Of a stretch of 64,000 bases of DNA, positions 12,201-23,548 are shown one piece after another. Both the position numbers and the translations under genes were made by a program. Numbering within the stretch: position 1 is the stretch's first letter; each line of letters begins with the position of its first letter. The notes under the pieces are model-generated. The model was not told the origin of the DNA, made no database searches, and saw nothing but the letters and a program-made list of their open reading frames with translations. The DNA comes from Zasmidium citrigriseum (taxonomy: Eukaryota > Ascomycota > Dothideomycetes > Mycosphaerellales > Mycosphaerellaceae), in contig NHNW01000011.1 in NCBI GenBank assembly GCA_002786025.1, forward strand, positions 310,001 to 374,000. The letters are read 5' to 3'.

Positions 12201-14181
12201 GGGCGAGCCAGGTTCATCAGACTCGGACGAACAGACCGAAGCAGTTGCCAAGAACGATACGGTGTTTACCTGGCAGAACGTCAACTACACGATTCCGTAC
12301 CAAAAGAGTGAGAGGAAACTCCTTCAAGATGTTCAGGGATACGTTCGACCTGGCAAATTGACGGCCCTGATGGGTGCCTCTGGAGCTGGTAAGACAACAC
12401 TACTCAATACACTCGCTCAAAGAATCACCTTCGGCAAAGTAGAGGGCGATTTCCTTGTCGATGGAAGACCACTGCCAAAGAGCTTTCAGCGCTCTGCAGG
12501 GTTTGCCGAGCAAATGGACGTCCATGAGCCAACTGCAACAGTCCGAGAGGCTTTGAGATTCAGTGCGAAGCTGAGACAACCTCGAGAAGTGCCTCTTCAG
12601 GAAAAGTACGACTACTGCGAGACCATTATCAAGCTGCTCGAAATGGAAAACATTGCTGGCGCTGCTATTGGCACGATTGGCAATGGACTCAATCAAGAGC
12701 AAAGGAAACGTCTTACCATAGGTGTGGAACTTGCGAGTAAGCCAGAACTTCTCATGTTCCTTGACGAGCCAACTTCAGGACTGGACAGCGGCGCCGCCTT
12801 CAATATCGTCCGCTTCCTTCGCAAACTCGCCGATGCTGGCCAAGCCATCCTGTGCACCATCCATCAACCGTCCGCCGTTCTCTTCGAGGAGTTCGACGAG
12901 CTGATTCTTCTCAAATCTGGGGGCCGTCTTGTCTACCACGGCGAGCTTGGCCACGACTCCCGCAAGATGATTGACTACTTCGAGAACAATGGGGCCAAGC
13001 ATTGTCCAAGCAAAGCCAACCCAGCGGAGTATATGCTCGAAGCCATAGGCGCTGGTAACCCCGACTACAACGGCCCGGATTGGGGGGATCTTTGGGAGCA
13101 GTCCAAAGAAAAACAAGCCCGTTCAGAGGAAATTGAGTCAATGATCGAGAAGCGCCGCACGGCAGAACCGTCAAACAACCTCAAGGACCAGCGCGAGTAC
13201 GCCATGCCAATCATGACTCAAGTCTACACTGTCACATACAGGAACTTCACGGCCTACTGGCGCAGTCCGGATTACTTGATTGGCAAGTTCATGTTGCACA
13301 TCTTCACCGGCTTGTTTAATACTTTCACATTCTGGCATCTGGGCAACAGCTCGATTGATATGCAGTCGCGGCTGTTCTCGATCTTCATGACCCTCACCAT
13401 TTCGCCGCCCCTGATCCAGCAATTGCAGCCCAGATACCTCAACCTCAGGAACATCTACAAGAGCAGGGAGAGGAATTCGAAAATCTATAGCTGGTTTGCC
13501 TTCACCACCGCTGCGGTCTTGCCAGAACTACCATGGTCTTTCGTTGCGGGTACGATATACTGGTGCTGTTGGTACTGGGCAACGTGGTTCCCTCGAGACA
13601 CCTATACCTCCGCATCGGTCTGGCTCTTCGTCACCCTCTTCGAAGTCTACTACGTCAGCTTCGGCCAAGCCATCGCCTCCTTCGCACCAAACGAATTACT
13701 GGCCTCAATCCTGGTACCACTCTTCTTCCTCTTCGTTGTCTCCTTCTGCGGTGTGGTCGTTCCCTACGCTGGCTTGCCCTATTTCTGGCGATCCTGGATG
13801 TACTGGCTCACACCTTTCCACTACCTCCTCGAAGGTATGCTGGCGCTTGTTACGCATGGTGTCCCTGTTCGCTGCGAGGAGAGCGAATTGGCGCGGTTCT
13901 CTGCTCCATCTGGTCAGGATTGCCAGAGCTATGCCGGTCCATACGCTGAGCAAGCTGGTGGGTATGTCACTACCCTCTCCAATGGACTTTGCGGATTTTG
14001 CCAGTACCGTGATGGAGATCAATTTGCGGCCAGCTTCAACGTCTACTATTCGCACGTGTGGCGCTCGTACGGAATCTTCTGGGGTTTCTGTATCTTCAAT
14101 ATTGCTGTTGTGTTCTTTGGATCGTATATGTACCTCTCCGGAGGTAGGAAATTGATGAAGAAGATTAAGAGGAAGAGCTAA
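9279..14181 (+). CDS. PDR-type ABC-G transporter
   Basis: Full-size pleiotropic drug resistance pump in the plasma membrane family, about 1563 aa with (NBD-TMD)x2 order. Exons: 9279-11032, 11089-11230, 11283-11622, 11675-11769, 11821-14181; introns are 56, 52, 52 and 51 bp. NBD1 shows GRPGSGCSTF near residue 260, where the Walker A Lys is Cys as in most fungal PDR pumps, the signature VSGGEKKRVSIAEA, and WDNSTRGLDAST in place of a canonical Walker B. NBD2 has an intact Walker A (GASGAGKTTLL near residue 960), LNQEQRKRLTIG in the degenerate signature position, and LMFLDEPTSGLDS. The N-terminal 170 residues are acidic and Ser-rich. The last large loop holds several Cys, as is usual for this family. 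The fourth intron is 51 nt, stop-free and in phase, so retention would add 17 residues. The substrate cannot be read from sequence; drug or fungal-metabolite efflux is the family norm. Confidence 0.95.
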
Positions 14182-15123
14182 GTAACGGCAGCTATGTGAT
14201 GAGATAGAGGATAGAGAGAACAGACTCCACTTACGATATTTAATGCATGAATGTAATTGCAATGTCTTCAACACCATGTCCCGGAATTTGAGCGAAAATG
14301 TGAGAGTGAAGAAAATGGGGTGGCAACTAATAATGGGACTAGAAGTGCCGACCACTTCGCCTCTTGCCTCTTCTGCAAGCTCTTACACGTACCGTATACG
14401 AGAGAAGGGAAGTCTTTGGCAGATCAGGTAGAGCAATCCATTGCCACAGTCCCGAACTGTTGGTAGTCTGGTAGGCCAAGGCCCTACCCCGTGGAGAAAA
14501 GCTGGACCGTACGGAGCCGCCTCCTCGTCTCGGGAACGTCGCGTACAAAAGTAAATAAGGCTACTGATGGATCGAGTGTGCATGTGTGCTCGTGGTTGTA
14601 TCACCTGCGATATTTGGAATGGCTTGTTTGCTGCTCTGTCTTCATCTTTCCGCAGCAATGCCGTCACGGCCTCGACCACCCTCCCATGCATGCGGCCGTC
14701 ATCTTCATCTCAAGCGGTTAGGTAACATGCTGGTCGGATGACGTTTCTGAGATTTCTGGAGCTCTGCGGGCTGGCTGTCTGGATCGGTACAGTCCGGATG
14801 TATCTTGTGCCATCATCTGAGGATTCTTTTTTTGCAGGAGCGCGTGCAGCTGGCAGCCGTCGAGCCGTGATGGGCGCGAATATCAGACACTCCAGAACCT
14901 AGTAGGTTGCATTTACCACGGTATAGACCCAATCCCCGCGGTGAGCCTGCACGATGACATTGTGACGCTAATAAGGGTATATAGTCGGGCAATGGTGAGC
15001 CGGCAGTGCGGTTCCTCGCCATTGTCGCTGTCAGAGCAGCATCGAGGTGTTGTTATCGCAACAAGAGGATTGCCAGGCCAGAACTTGCCGCGCGTGCTGC
15101 CTTTTTGGAGGTTTGAGCACTCT

Positions 15124-15136
15124 CCGTTTTTCCCCG
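15124..15136 (+). promoter_or_regulatory. CCG-N7-CCG motif, candidate AcuK/AcuM site
   Basis: CCG, seven bases, CCG, about 284 bp upstream of the carboxykinase ATG. From memory, AcuK/AcuM of Aspergillus bind CCG/CGG triplets with this spacing at gluconeogenic promoters. An AcuK homologue is encoded in this window. Binding itself is inference. Confidence 0.4.
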
Positions 15137-15265
15137 GTATTCGGACGAAAACCCCTCGGATCTTTTGGCATCGAAGGACTTCCTTGTCGAGCGTCGGCCA
15201 ATCAGGAACTAATCGCTCACCTAGCTTGAGCCCACGAACGAGGCCGAGGGAAGAGTTATGTCCAA

Positions 15266-15271
15266 TATAAA
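15266..15271 (+). promoter_or_regulatory. Candidate TATA box for PEPCK
   Basis: TATAAA, directly preceded by CCAAT, 149 bp upstream of the chosen ATG. If used, it places the upstream in-frame ATG at 15258 outside the transcript and supports the start at 15420. Confidence 0.4.
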
Positions 15272-15419
15272 CCCCAAGCAGCGCCCTGCTCAGCCAGTCC
15301 GCACCTTCACTCCAGGCCCTCCTTCTCAATCCGGTGTCGACTACGTCAAGGAGAACATCTCCAAGCAACAAAGAAGCAACTTCCATTCCTCTTCCCTAAC
15401 AGCAAAGTCCGAGATCACC

Positions 15420-17571
15420 ATGGCTGCCGCTCGTGTCAACAAGACGGCATTGCACCCCGGTGGTGTCGAGTATGTTGCCGCCCACTTGGCCAATGGCTTC
15501 GCATAGACCTCCAATGCTAACCTATGCCTCTCCTACAGGCCTCGACATGAGCACACCGAACTTGAGGAGGAGCTCCATGATCGCGCACACATCGACTACG
15601 ACCGTGTGGCCATTGTAAGCCGGCTCGAAGAAGAGTATAACACGCCAATGCTGACTAGGTCTGCTTAGATCGCCAATCCTTCTGTTGCCGCACTCTACGA
15701 AGATGCCCTGGTCTACGAGACCGGTTCGGCCATCACATCGAGCGGAGCTCTGTCCGCATACAGTGGAGCAAAGACTGGCCGCTCGCCCTCGGACAAGCGC
15801 ATCGTGAAGGAAGAGGGCTCTGAGAGCGATGTGTGGTGGGGTCCGGTCAACAAGCCCATGACGCCAGAGGTGAGTAACAATGATGAGACGCCGCACCTCC
15901 GTCAAGCCTATCATGGACATGGCTGCTTCTGGCGTTTTACCTCGCTATCTTTTCAGGAGGTCGAAACTTCAGACGCGTGAGAGCTGCAGTTCGCGGGGCA
16001 AGCGCAACCCGCAAACGTCACTGCCCCTCGCAGTAGCCGAGCTGGTAGCCGCTCCTAGCCTCCCGCGCCTGCCCATCCGGGATTGCCCCGCGTTGTCGGA
16101 AGAGACCGGCCGGGAATAACCCCGCTTTTCACGTGGCATCGCGATGCGAACGTTCCTCGCTGACATGTGATTCTTAGGTATGGCGTATTAACCGCGAGCG
16201 TGCCGTCGACTACCTCAACACCCGTAACCGAATCTACGTTATCGATGGCTTCGCAGGCTGGGACGAGCGTTACCGCATCAACGTCCGAGTTGTCTGTGCG
16301 CGTGCCTACCATGCCCTCTTCATGTACAACATGCTTATCCGGCCGTCGAGGAAAGAGTTGGAGCACTTCCACCCCGACTATGTCATCTACAACGCCGGTG
16401 CTTTCCCAGCCAACAGATACACCACCTCCATGACCTCGAACACCTCAGTCTCGATCAACTTCTCTGAGAAGGAGATGGTTATCCTTGGTACTGAGTACGC
16501 TGGAGAGATGAAGAAGGGAATCTTCACTGTTCTCTTCTACGAGATGCCCGTCAAGCACAACGTCCTGACTCTGCATTCCTCAGCCAACGAGGGCCAGAAC
16601 GGAGATGTGACTGTTTTCTTCGGTCTGTCTGGTACTGGCAAGACCACTCTCTCTGCGGATCCCAAGCGTGCTTTGATCGGTGATGACGAGCACTGCTGGA
16701 GTGATAAGGGTGTCTTCAACATCGAGGGTGGATGCTACGCCAAGTGCATTGGTCTCTCAGGCGAGAAGGAGCCTGATATCTTCAACGCCATCAAGTTCGG
16801 TGCCATCCTCGAGAACGTTGTCTTCGACCCAGTCACCCGTGTTGTTGACTACGACGACTCAACCCTGACCGAGAACACCCGCTGCGCATACCCCATCGAA
16901 TACATCGAGAACACCAAGATTCCCTGCCTCTCGACGAACCACCCATCGAACATCATCCTCCTCACTTGCGACGCTCGTGGCGTTCTCCCACCGATCTCGA
17001 AGCTCAACAGCGAACAGACTATGTTCCACTTCATCTCTGGTTACACCTCCAAGATGGCCGGTACCGAGCAAGGTGTTACGGAGCCCCAAGCGACTTTCTC
17101 GTCCTGCTTCGCCCAGCCCTTCCTTGCCCTGCACCCCATGCGCTACGCCAAGATGCTTGCAGACAAGATCCACCAGCACAACGCCAACGCCTGGCTCCTC
17201 AACACCGGCTGGACCGGCGCTGGTGCCACCACCGGAGGCAAGCGCTGCCCACTCAAATACACTCGTGCCATCCTCGACGCTATTCACAGCGGCGAGCTCG
17301 CCAAGGCCGAGTACGAGAACTACGAAGTCTTCAACCTCCAGGTCCCCAAGTCTTGCTCGAACGTCCCCGATGAACTCCTCAACCCGGCCAAGAGCTGGTC
17401 AGGTACCGCGGATTTCAAGGACGAGGTTACGAAGCTTGCAGAACTCTTCCAGGTACGATCAATCATCCTTCACAATGTACGATCATCTACTGACCTCTTC
17501 AATAGGAGAACTTCAAGAAATACGCCGATGAGGCTACCCCAGAGGTCATCAAGGCTGGACCAGTGGTATAG
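15420..17571 (+). CDS. acuF: Phosphoenolpyruvate carboxykinase (ATP)
   Basis: Converts oxaloacetate plus ATP to phosphoenolpyruvate, the committed cytosolic step of gluconeogenesis. About 555 aa in five exons: 15420-15469, 15539-15614, 15669-15869, 16178-17452, 17506-17571. Kinase-1a P-loop [15 protein letters not shown] and the PEPCK signature with [18 protein letters not shown] identify the ATP-dependent yeast type, as does the N-terminus with [10 protein letters not shown] chose 15420 because it has a CACCATGG context and matches the family N-terminus; an in-frame ATG at 15258 would add 54 low-complexity residues. The third intron is 308 bp, five times longer than the others, and GC-rich. 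A CCG-N7-CCG site lies in the promoter and a CGG-N7-CCG at 16078-16090 inside the long intron, compatible with AcuK/AcuM control. Confidence 0.97.
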
Positions 17572-18174
17572 ACGGTGCATGAAGACATGAAGCATTAATT
17601 GTACAGATTGCAACGTTTTTCAATTTTCCAGTGGGTCACTGTCATGAGGGATAGGAGCTCTGAGTAAGGGCGCTTGACGAGTTATTCTGTGAATAAAGCC
17701 GTGCTTGTCGGTAGTAAAGGAGTAGATTACCCTGCCCATAACAGCTGTGCGGCGTTGAGAATGAGAAGAGAATGAACAACGTCACCGAGCATTTTTCAAT
17801 CCACGCAATGCCTTCTGAATTTCACTCTCCAACACAAGTGTCAGGAACAGCAACATTGATTAGGAGCATGTCGATTGATTTCAGGTGTGTTCGATACAAC
17901 AGCAGCAATACCCTCTTCCACCCGACAAATTGCTGGACAAGCATCACCGCTCCGTCCGCACGCTGTCAACAGCCCATCGGCACTTCGCCTCGGAAAATGA
18001 AATCCCCCTGCAAAACATTATTCCTGAGCCTATGCCTCTCGGCCCAAGTCCGCCCGACGCGGCTTTCACATGAAAATCCCGCGTCTTTCCCCTGCTCGTC
18101 CCGATCCCTTCCGACTCGAGCTTATTCGCAATCCTTCCTTCCTTCCTATTTCGATTCCGCCTCAACGACAATCA
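17572..18174. other. Convergent 3' intergenic region
   Basis: Lies between the stop codons of PEPCK and PAN2. Short frames here are compositionally unlike proteins. It presumably holds both 3' UTRs. Confidence 0.5.
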
Positions 18175-21100
18175 TCAACCTTTACTCGCAGGAGAGCCAA
18201 ACTCGGATCTACCAGGCGTGGCGATCCTGACGGGCTGTCGCTGCGGCGTACCTGGAGCACTGCCCGCGGGAGTTTCCGGCAGGCCTTTCTTGTTGAAGTC
18301 GCTTGGGACCTTGAATTCCGTCGATCGGCCTTTGTGCCAGACTTCGTCCATGATCGTCTCCAACACGCCGGCGTTTTGATATTCGAGGAATTTCCTCCAG
18401 AGCTTGAGGGCCGTTCGTGCGTCTTCGATACTGTCGTGGCCCATGTCGGCGTTCTTCTGGACTTCTTCTTTTAGCACGATCCAGGCAAGGAAGCGCAGAG
18501 AGAGTTTCCGACGGCCACGCGTGCCGAGGGAAAAGAGTTCTTGGGTGTCGATAACTTGAGAGTCCGGAACGTGAATGTTGATGATGCGGAAGTCGCTGGA
18601 GAGGCCATGGCCGACGAAGGAGCAGCCCAGATTGAGGAGTACCCAGAGTTTCTTGTAGACTTCCTTGAGGCCGACCAGTTGGAAGCGGCTCTTGCCAGCT
18701 GTAAGGTCGCCTTCGTGGAGCCCGGAGTATTGTGTGAGGTAGTCGTCTATTGGTTCGTCGATGGCGATGTAGTCATCTATGAATGGCAGTTCTTGGTCCA
18801 TGCCGTCGCCTCTGAGGACGGATACGCGTGCGAGTCCTGATCGGGCTGGGCGTGTCATGATACGTGATCCATCTGCACCGACATCGATCTCCTCTCTCAG
18901 CAACCTCACAAACTCGGCATCGATCCCAACATGCGAATTACTGTCGGGTAAAGGCTCGTTCGGTGAAAGCGCTCGGAAATGGGAAAGCCCTGGTTGGGTT
19001 GGGCTCCGATACAGAATGCTCGTGTCAATGGCGTTCTTCCAGCTGTTGTCGATTTGATGTGACATCGACTTGACCTGGTACGTGATCACCGATGGCAGCT
19101 TCCACTCTGGATTGAAATGCAAGGCGTCTTGCCACCGCAGCTGATGTACCAGGAAATCGTTGAAGAGGTGCCAGCCTGGCATCTGAGCGTTGTTCCCATC
19201 CGGATCCGCAATGTCCGTGTTGATAGAAGCCACGAGATGGGATTTCTCGGCGTCGCCAGTCTTCGCCTCGGCCACAACACCGACAAGCTTGTACACTGTG
19301 ATGTTGTATTGCCCTCGCTGAACGTGAAGCTGAAGATCCGTGCCCTCAAAGCAGAAGAATCGCCCATTGTTGACAATAACACCAATTTCGTCAGGTAGCA
19401 CGTTGCGTTGGGCCCAAAATGATCGTGCTGTGTCTGTGCTTACAGCCGCGTTGAGCATAAGAGTCGCTGGCAGGCAATGGATCGCGCGATTCGAAACCAT
19501 TGGTTTGTATCCGTTGCACCTCAAACACCAGCCCCTATGCTGATTGTGCCGCTCTATGGACGCCTTCAGCACCTGCGAGAATGTTTGAGGGTTTTGCCGC
19601 GCCTTGGGTCCTCTCGGAGGATATGTGAGATCGTGTGTATACCACACCTTGTCCATTCTGCTCTCGTAGCTGCAGTGTCCGCATTGCGTAAAGTCCAATC
19701 CTATTGTTCCAAACGCGAGATGGTAATGGTCCAAAGATGTAGCAACCCACTTAAAATTCTCTTCCATTCTCTGCAACAAGAATCGATTGAGGTTTTGAAT
19801 CATCGTAGTAAGACTGCAGCCGGCGGTGCTCTCTTCGAGTATATTCTGGCCGGGAGCATCTGGCTGCCGGCTGAGAGTCTTGAGGAAGTTCGTGGCTTGG
19901 CAGTTGGGTGTCTTTGCCTTCTCCAGCATGTCGATGAGAAACCCAAGCTCGCACATGAGACAATTCTCCAGTCGACAGTCTCTTGCAGTGTGGTGCAAGA
20001 ACATGTTGCGAGCAACTGGCGTGAAACGCAGTATTTGCAGCAGTGGATTGGCGTACGAGTTGACGATGTGAGTCTCCAAGCCGGCGTACTTGGTCTTATT
20101 GTAGTAGCGGAAGTCGAAGTCCTCTACACCGAATCTGCTGTACTTGATTTCCACTATACGGTAGAGGAATTTGGCGTCTGATGTTGAGACACCTTCCAGC
20201 TTCGCTTTGTCCAATGCTTTGATCAGATCTTCGCTCATCCTACGTTCATTGTCATAGTTAGCATCTTCCTCTCTGGGCTTTTCGCTCAAAAACTTTGGTG
20301 CGGCAAGTGGATCGGCATTCTTTTGGCGGGCTTTGGCATCGGCGGCTTCGTATCGTCGTCCTTTCCTTGGATTTGGTCCGACTCTCCCGTATTCAAATGT
20401 CCGGAAGCTGGCATCTGTTGGCTCTACAATACGTTGCGGCGGCAGTCCGACTTGGTGAAGTAGGCTGTTTGGCCAGCCGGAGAGCAAAGCTTCGCGATAA
20501 TGCGGCATCCCTATCAAATTTAGTGGAGCATCAGTGGACCAGTCGAGATGCCTATGAACTCCGTTCGGCTCTGCAAACTCGGTGGGCTTGCTGTACTCTG
20601 TGAATTGAAGTTTCGAAGGTGATCCCCAAAGTGTGATCTGAGATTGGGAGTCTGCGAGAGCAAAACCTTTACCAGAAGGCATGAGCTCTATGCCCATGAA
20701 TTGAGCATCAAGGGCGTTGGCGTATCGCATCGTCGGCATGTCTGGGTTTTGAATGTCGATGGAGTGTATCAAGCCACTCTGAGAGAGGACGATGCAAGTG
20801 GATGAGAGTTTGGGGTGCATGCGAACATGCGCTGCACCAGTCTGAAAGGGCACAGGAGGTAGAGGCTTCTGTGCCTTGACGTCGAAAACGCGGACGAGTC
20901 GTTCCAAAGAGAGGCCTTGATATTGCATTTGAGCCCAGCCGCACGTCAACAAATAGTCGCCTCTAGCGTCCATATCGTTGACAGGTCCGGCGTAAGCTTT
21001 CCAGCTGTGCGAGACGGCCAAGGTCTTTGGATCGAGTATATGTATCGACCCGTCCTGGCATGCTGCACAAATGTGTTGTCCGGCAAGCCGCATCAATGTG

Positions 21101-21683
21101 TAAGGGGCCGGATTCGGTAGCGTGACGGTCTCGATGATGGTGCCTCTCTCTACATCAATGCGATACAGCTGCGGTTGACAGCCAGCAACTATCAACTCGG
21201 TGGCATCGCGGCTAGTGAAACTCATGCAACGTAAATCTTTCATCGTCGGTGGCGAAATGTGCCATTGCGCGAGGCCGCGGCGGGACGACAGATGGACGCT
21301 TCTCGATGAGACCGAGATGACGCCTTTGTCGCAGAAGAGCAGTTGCAAGACAGGAGCATCACCAGGGTTCCCGCGAGATGCGGTGCTGACATGGCCGAAG
21401 TATGATGTGTATCGTTGCAGTTCTGGGCCGTAGAACGAGGTCACTCTTCCCTACCTTCAGTCAGAGGAACGCCCAGCGACGATACGAAAGCAAGTCCAGG
21501 AGATGGTGAAGTGGAAGATGAATAAACTGTCATGGAAGCCTCCGCCCTACTTACATATTCGTTGCCCGTCCACAGCAGCTCTTCGGACGGGTCGAAGGCG
21601 AAGGTAGTCAAGGTTGAGGGCGGAGAAGAGGGTGTTGGGCCAGGGATGGTTATCCGGGTTGCCTCGCTCCAGTCGGCTTCCAT
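18175..21683 (-). CDS. PAN2: PAN2, catalytic subunit of PAN2-PAN3 deadenylase
   Basis: Removes poly(A) tails from mRNA together with Pan3, in the cytoplasm. About 1134 aa in two exons: 21555-21683 and 18175-21450, intron 104 bp. The N-terminus MEADWSEATR is the conserved Pan2 start, which is why I prefer 21683 over an upstream in-frame ATG at 21740. Order: WD40 region (to about 330), a linker, an inactive ubiquitin-hydrolase-like domain, then a DEDD-type exonuclease with IDAEFVRL, FVGHGLSSDF and GHDSIEDARTALKLW, so all acidic catalytic positions appear intact. The C-terminal 40 residues are Pro/Gly/Arg-rich. Convergent with PEPCK, divergent from the sirtuin gene. Confidence 0.96.
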
Positions 21684-22264
21684 CGCGTCGAAGGTCTGCA
21701 GGCTGTCCGCATCGCTGGTGGCGAGATGGCTGGTGTTCAATGTTCGATGAAGAATTGGCGTTGCACCTCAAGATCGGCGGCGGGCGTGGTTGTCGACGCG
21801 GTGGTTGCTGGGGGCTGGCAGCTGCGTTTCGGCCACTCCCGTCGCTAAAAACAGCAAGCGGGCCACGACTATTGCCCTTGAGCCTTTCCCACCCAAATGG
21901 CCTCTCTCCCGGACCGCATCTCTCTCTCCTTGCACTGCTCAATCTGAGTCCGGTCGACGACTTGGTAAACTGACAGCCCTACAGAATTATCCACCCCTAA
22001 CCGTAAGACTCAAAGATTGGTGAGTATCAGTCGTGCTCTGCTCACGACTTTGTACAACTGCTGTGCTCCGGTCAAGAGCAAGCTCGAGTCACTCGAAGGT
22101 TGGTTTGTACTCAGGCACCGGCACCTACCTGCACGAGGTGAATATCTCGCCGTGGCTGCCTTCATTTTCATATGCTGTGGCACGCTTTAAAACACTCGTC
22201 TCGCTCTCCCCTCTCTCAACTTGTCCTCAACCAACGCAAAACAACTCTCATCAACACCAGAACT
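21684..22264. other. Divergent promoter region, PAN2 and sirtuin
   Basis: Shared upstream region of 581 bp between two divergent starts. An in-frame ATG at 22172 extends the sirtuin frame into this region. No other gene is apparent. Confidence 0.5.
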
Positions 22265-23318
22265 ATGGCCACTCCTTCCAACATGTTCGAAGACCTCAAG
22301 GCCTTCCACGAGTACTTGAAGGACTCAAAACGCGTTCTCGCACTCTGCGGGGCAGGGCTGAGCGCCTCGAGTGGACTGCCGACATTCAGAGGCGCTGGCG
22401 GACTCTGGAGAAACCACGATGCCACTCAGCTCGCCACTCCCGGCGCTTTCGAAGAGCAACCAGATCTGGTCTGGCGTTTCTACTCTTGTAAGTGTTCATT
22501 CGAAACGAGTCAATACCAATGCTGACCACTGCTGCAGACCGTCGTCACATGTCCTTGAACGCAAAGCCCAATGCTGCACACTACGCTTTCGCCGAGTACG
22601 CCCGCAAGACACCTGGATTCATGAATCTCAGTCAGAATGTCGACGGACTATACCAGATGGCCAACCACCCCAAGGAGCAACTCAAGCTTCTCCACGGTAC
22701 CCTCTTCGAAGTCAGATGCACCAGTAAGGCATGCGGTTACAAAGAGGAGAACTTCACGGATCCGATCGTCCCTTCGCTGGCCATCCCGTTGGACAAGTCA
22801 GACCCAACCACCAACGAAGCTCTCGCCGAAGCTGGGAAGGCCAAGGCTAAGCGCAAGGAGATCGACATTGCCAACGCCGCCGTCCCGATCTCGAAGATCC
22901 CCGTCAAGGACCTGCCACAGTGCCCTCGTTGCAAGGACCACATGCTGCGACCAAACGTCGTCTGGTTCGGAGAGCAGCTTCCGCTTGAAACCATTGGCGA
23001 GATCGAAGAGTACCTGCAAGAACCAGAGGACGTCGATCTCATCATTGTCGTTGGCACCTCAGCTAAGGTCTATCCCGCGGCGGGATATACGACTAAGGCT
23101 CGTATGAAAGGCGCGAGGGTTTGCGTGGTGAACATGGGTATGTGGAGAAAAACCGCTTCAACGATTATGCTAACTCTCATGTAGATCCTGATGACAAGCC
23201 TGTTGGTGGATGGTACAAGGGCGATTGGTTCTTCCACGGAGATGCTGCTGAGCTCATTCCCAAGTTGCTCGAGCCTGTGATCGGGGAGTTGGAGATTCCG
23301 TATAACGCGAAAGTCTAG
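22265..23318 (+). CDS. Sirtuin, class III (SIRT5-like) NAD-dependent deacylase
   Basis: NAD-dependent lysine deacylase of 318 aa. Exons 22265-22487, 22538-23137 and 23185-23318, with 50- and 47-bp introns. The Rossmann motif is [16 protein letters not shown], the NAD motif QNVDGLY, the catalytic His [11 protein letters not shown], and two CxxC pairs (CTSKAC, CPRC) bind zinc. The spliced WRFYSYRR matches the Tyr-x-x-Arg pocket by which human SIRT5 prefers succinyl, malonyl and glutaryl groups, so desuccinylase activity is more likely than plain deacetylation (family knowledge plus inference). The first intron falls inside this very motif. An in-frame ATG at 22172 would add 31 basic, Ser/Leu/Arg-rich residues that could target mitochondria; the start at 22265 is the conserved one. 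Confidence 0.93.
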
Positions 23319-23548
23319 CCGTGAACTGCAGCAGTGACAGCACGGATGCCGCGTTTGGTACGATACTAGAAGAACATCAAGTACAGTAAACGAATAGCGA
23401 TTGGATACGTCTCCTCCTGTCAGCACGTGCTTCTCCATCACAGTCCGGGGCCCCATGTCCCGGACCGGGCCGAGCTCCACAGCGCCGCTCAAGTGAATGT
23501 CTCAAACTCCACATCTCAACTCTCGCACTTCCATCCACACCCCAAACA

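Larger units (their letters stand above)
14182..15419. other. Intergenic region with PEPCK promoter
   Basis: No protein-like frame apart from an in-frame 54-codon extension upstream of the carboxykinase start (from the ATG at 15258), which I treat as leader. The promoter half (about 14750-15400) is rich in CGG/CCG triplets; two specific sites are listed separately. Confidence 0.5.

Noticed and set aside
13496..14155. 219-codon frame inside the ABC transporter
   Set aside because: Shadow frame over the last transporter exon, Ser/Arg-rich only.
15258..15419. In-frame 54-codon extension of PEPCK
   Set aside because: Low-complexity, not in the family, and a TATA box lies just inside it; the ATG at 15420 matches other fungal PEPCKs.
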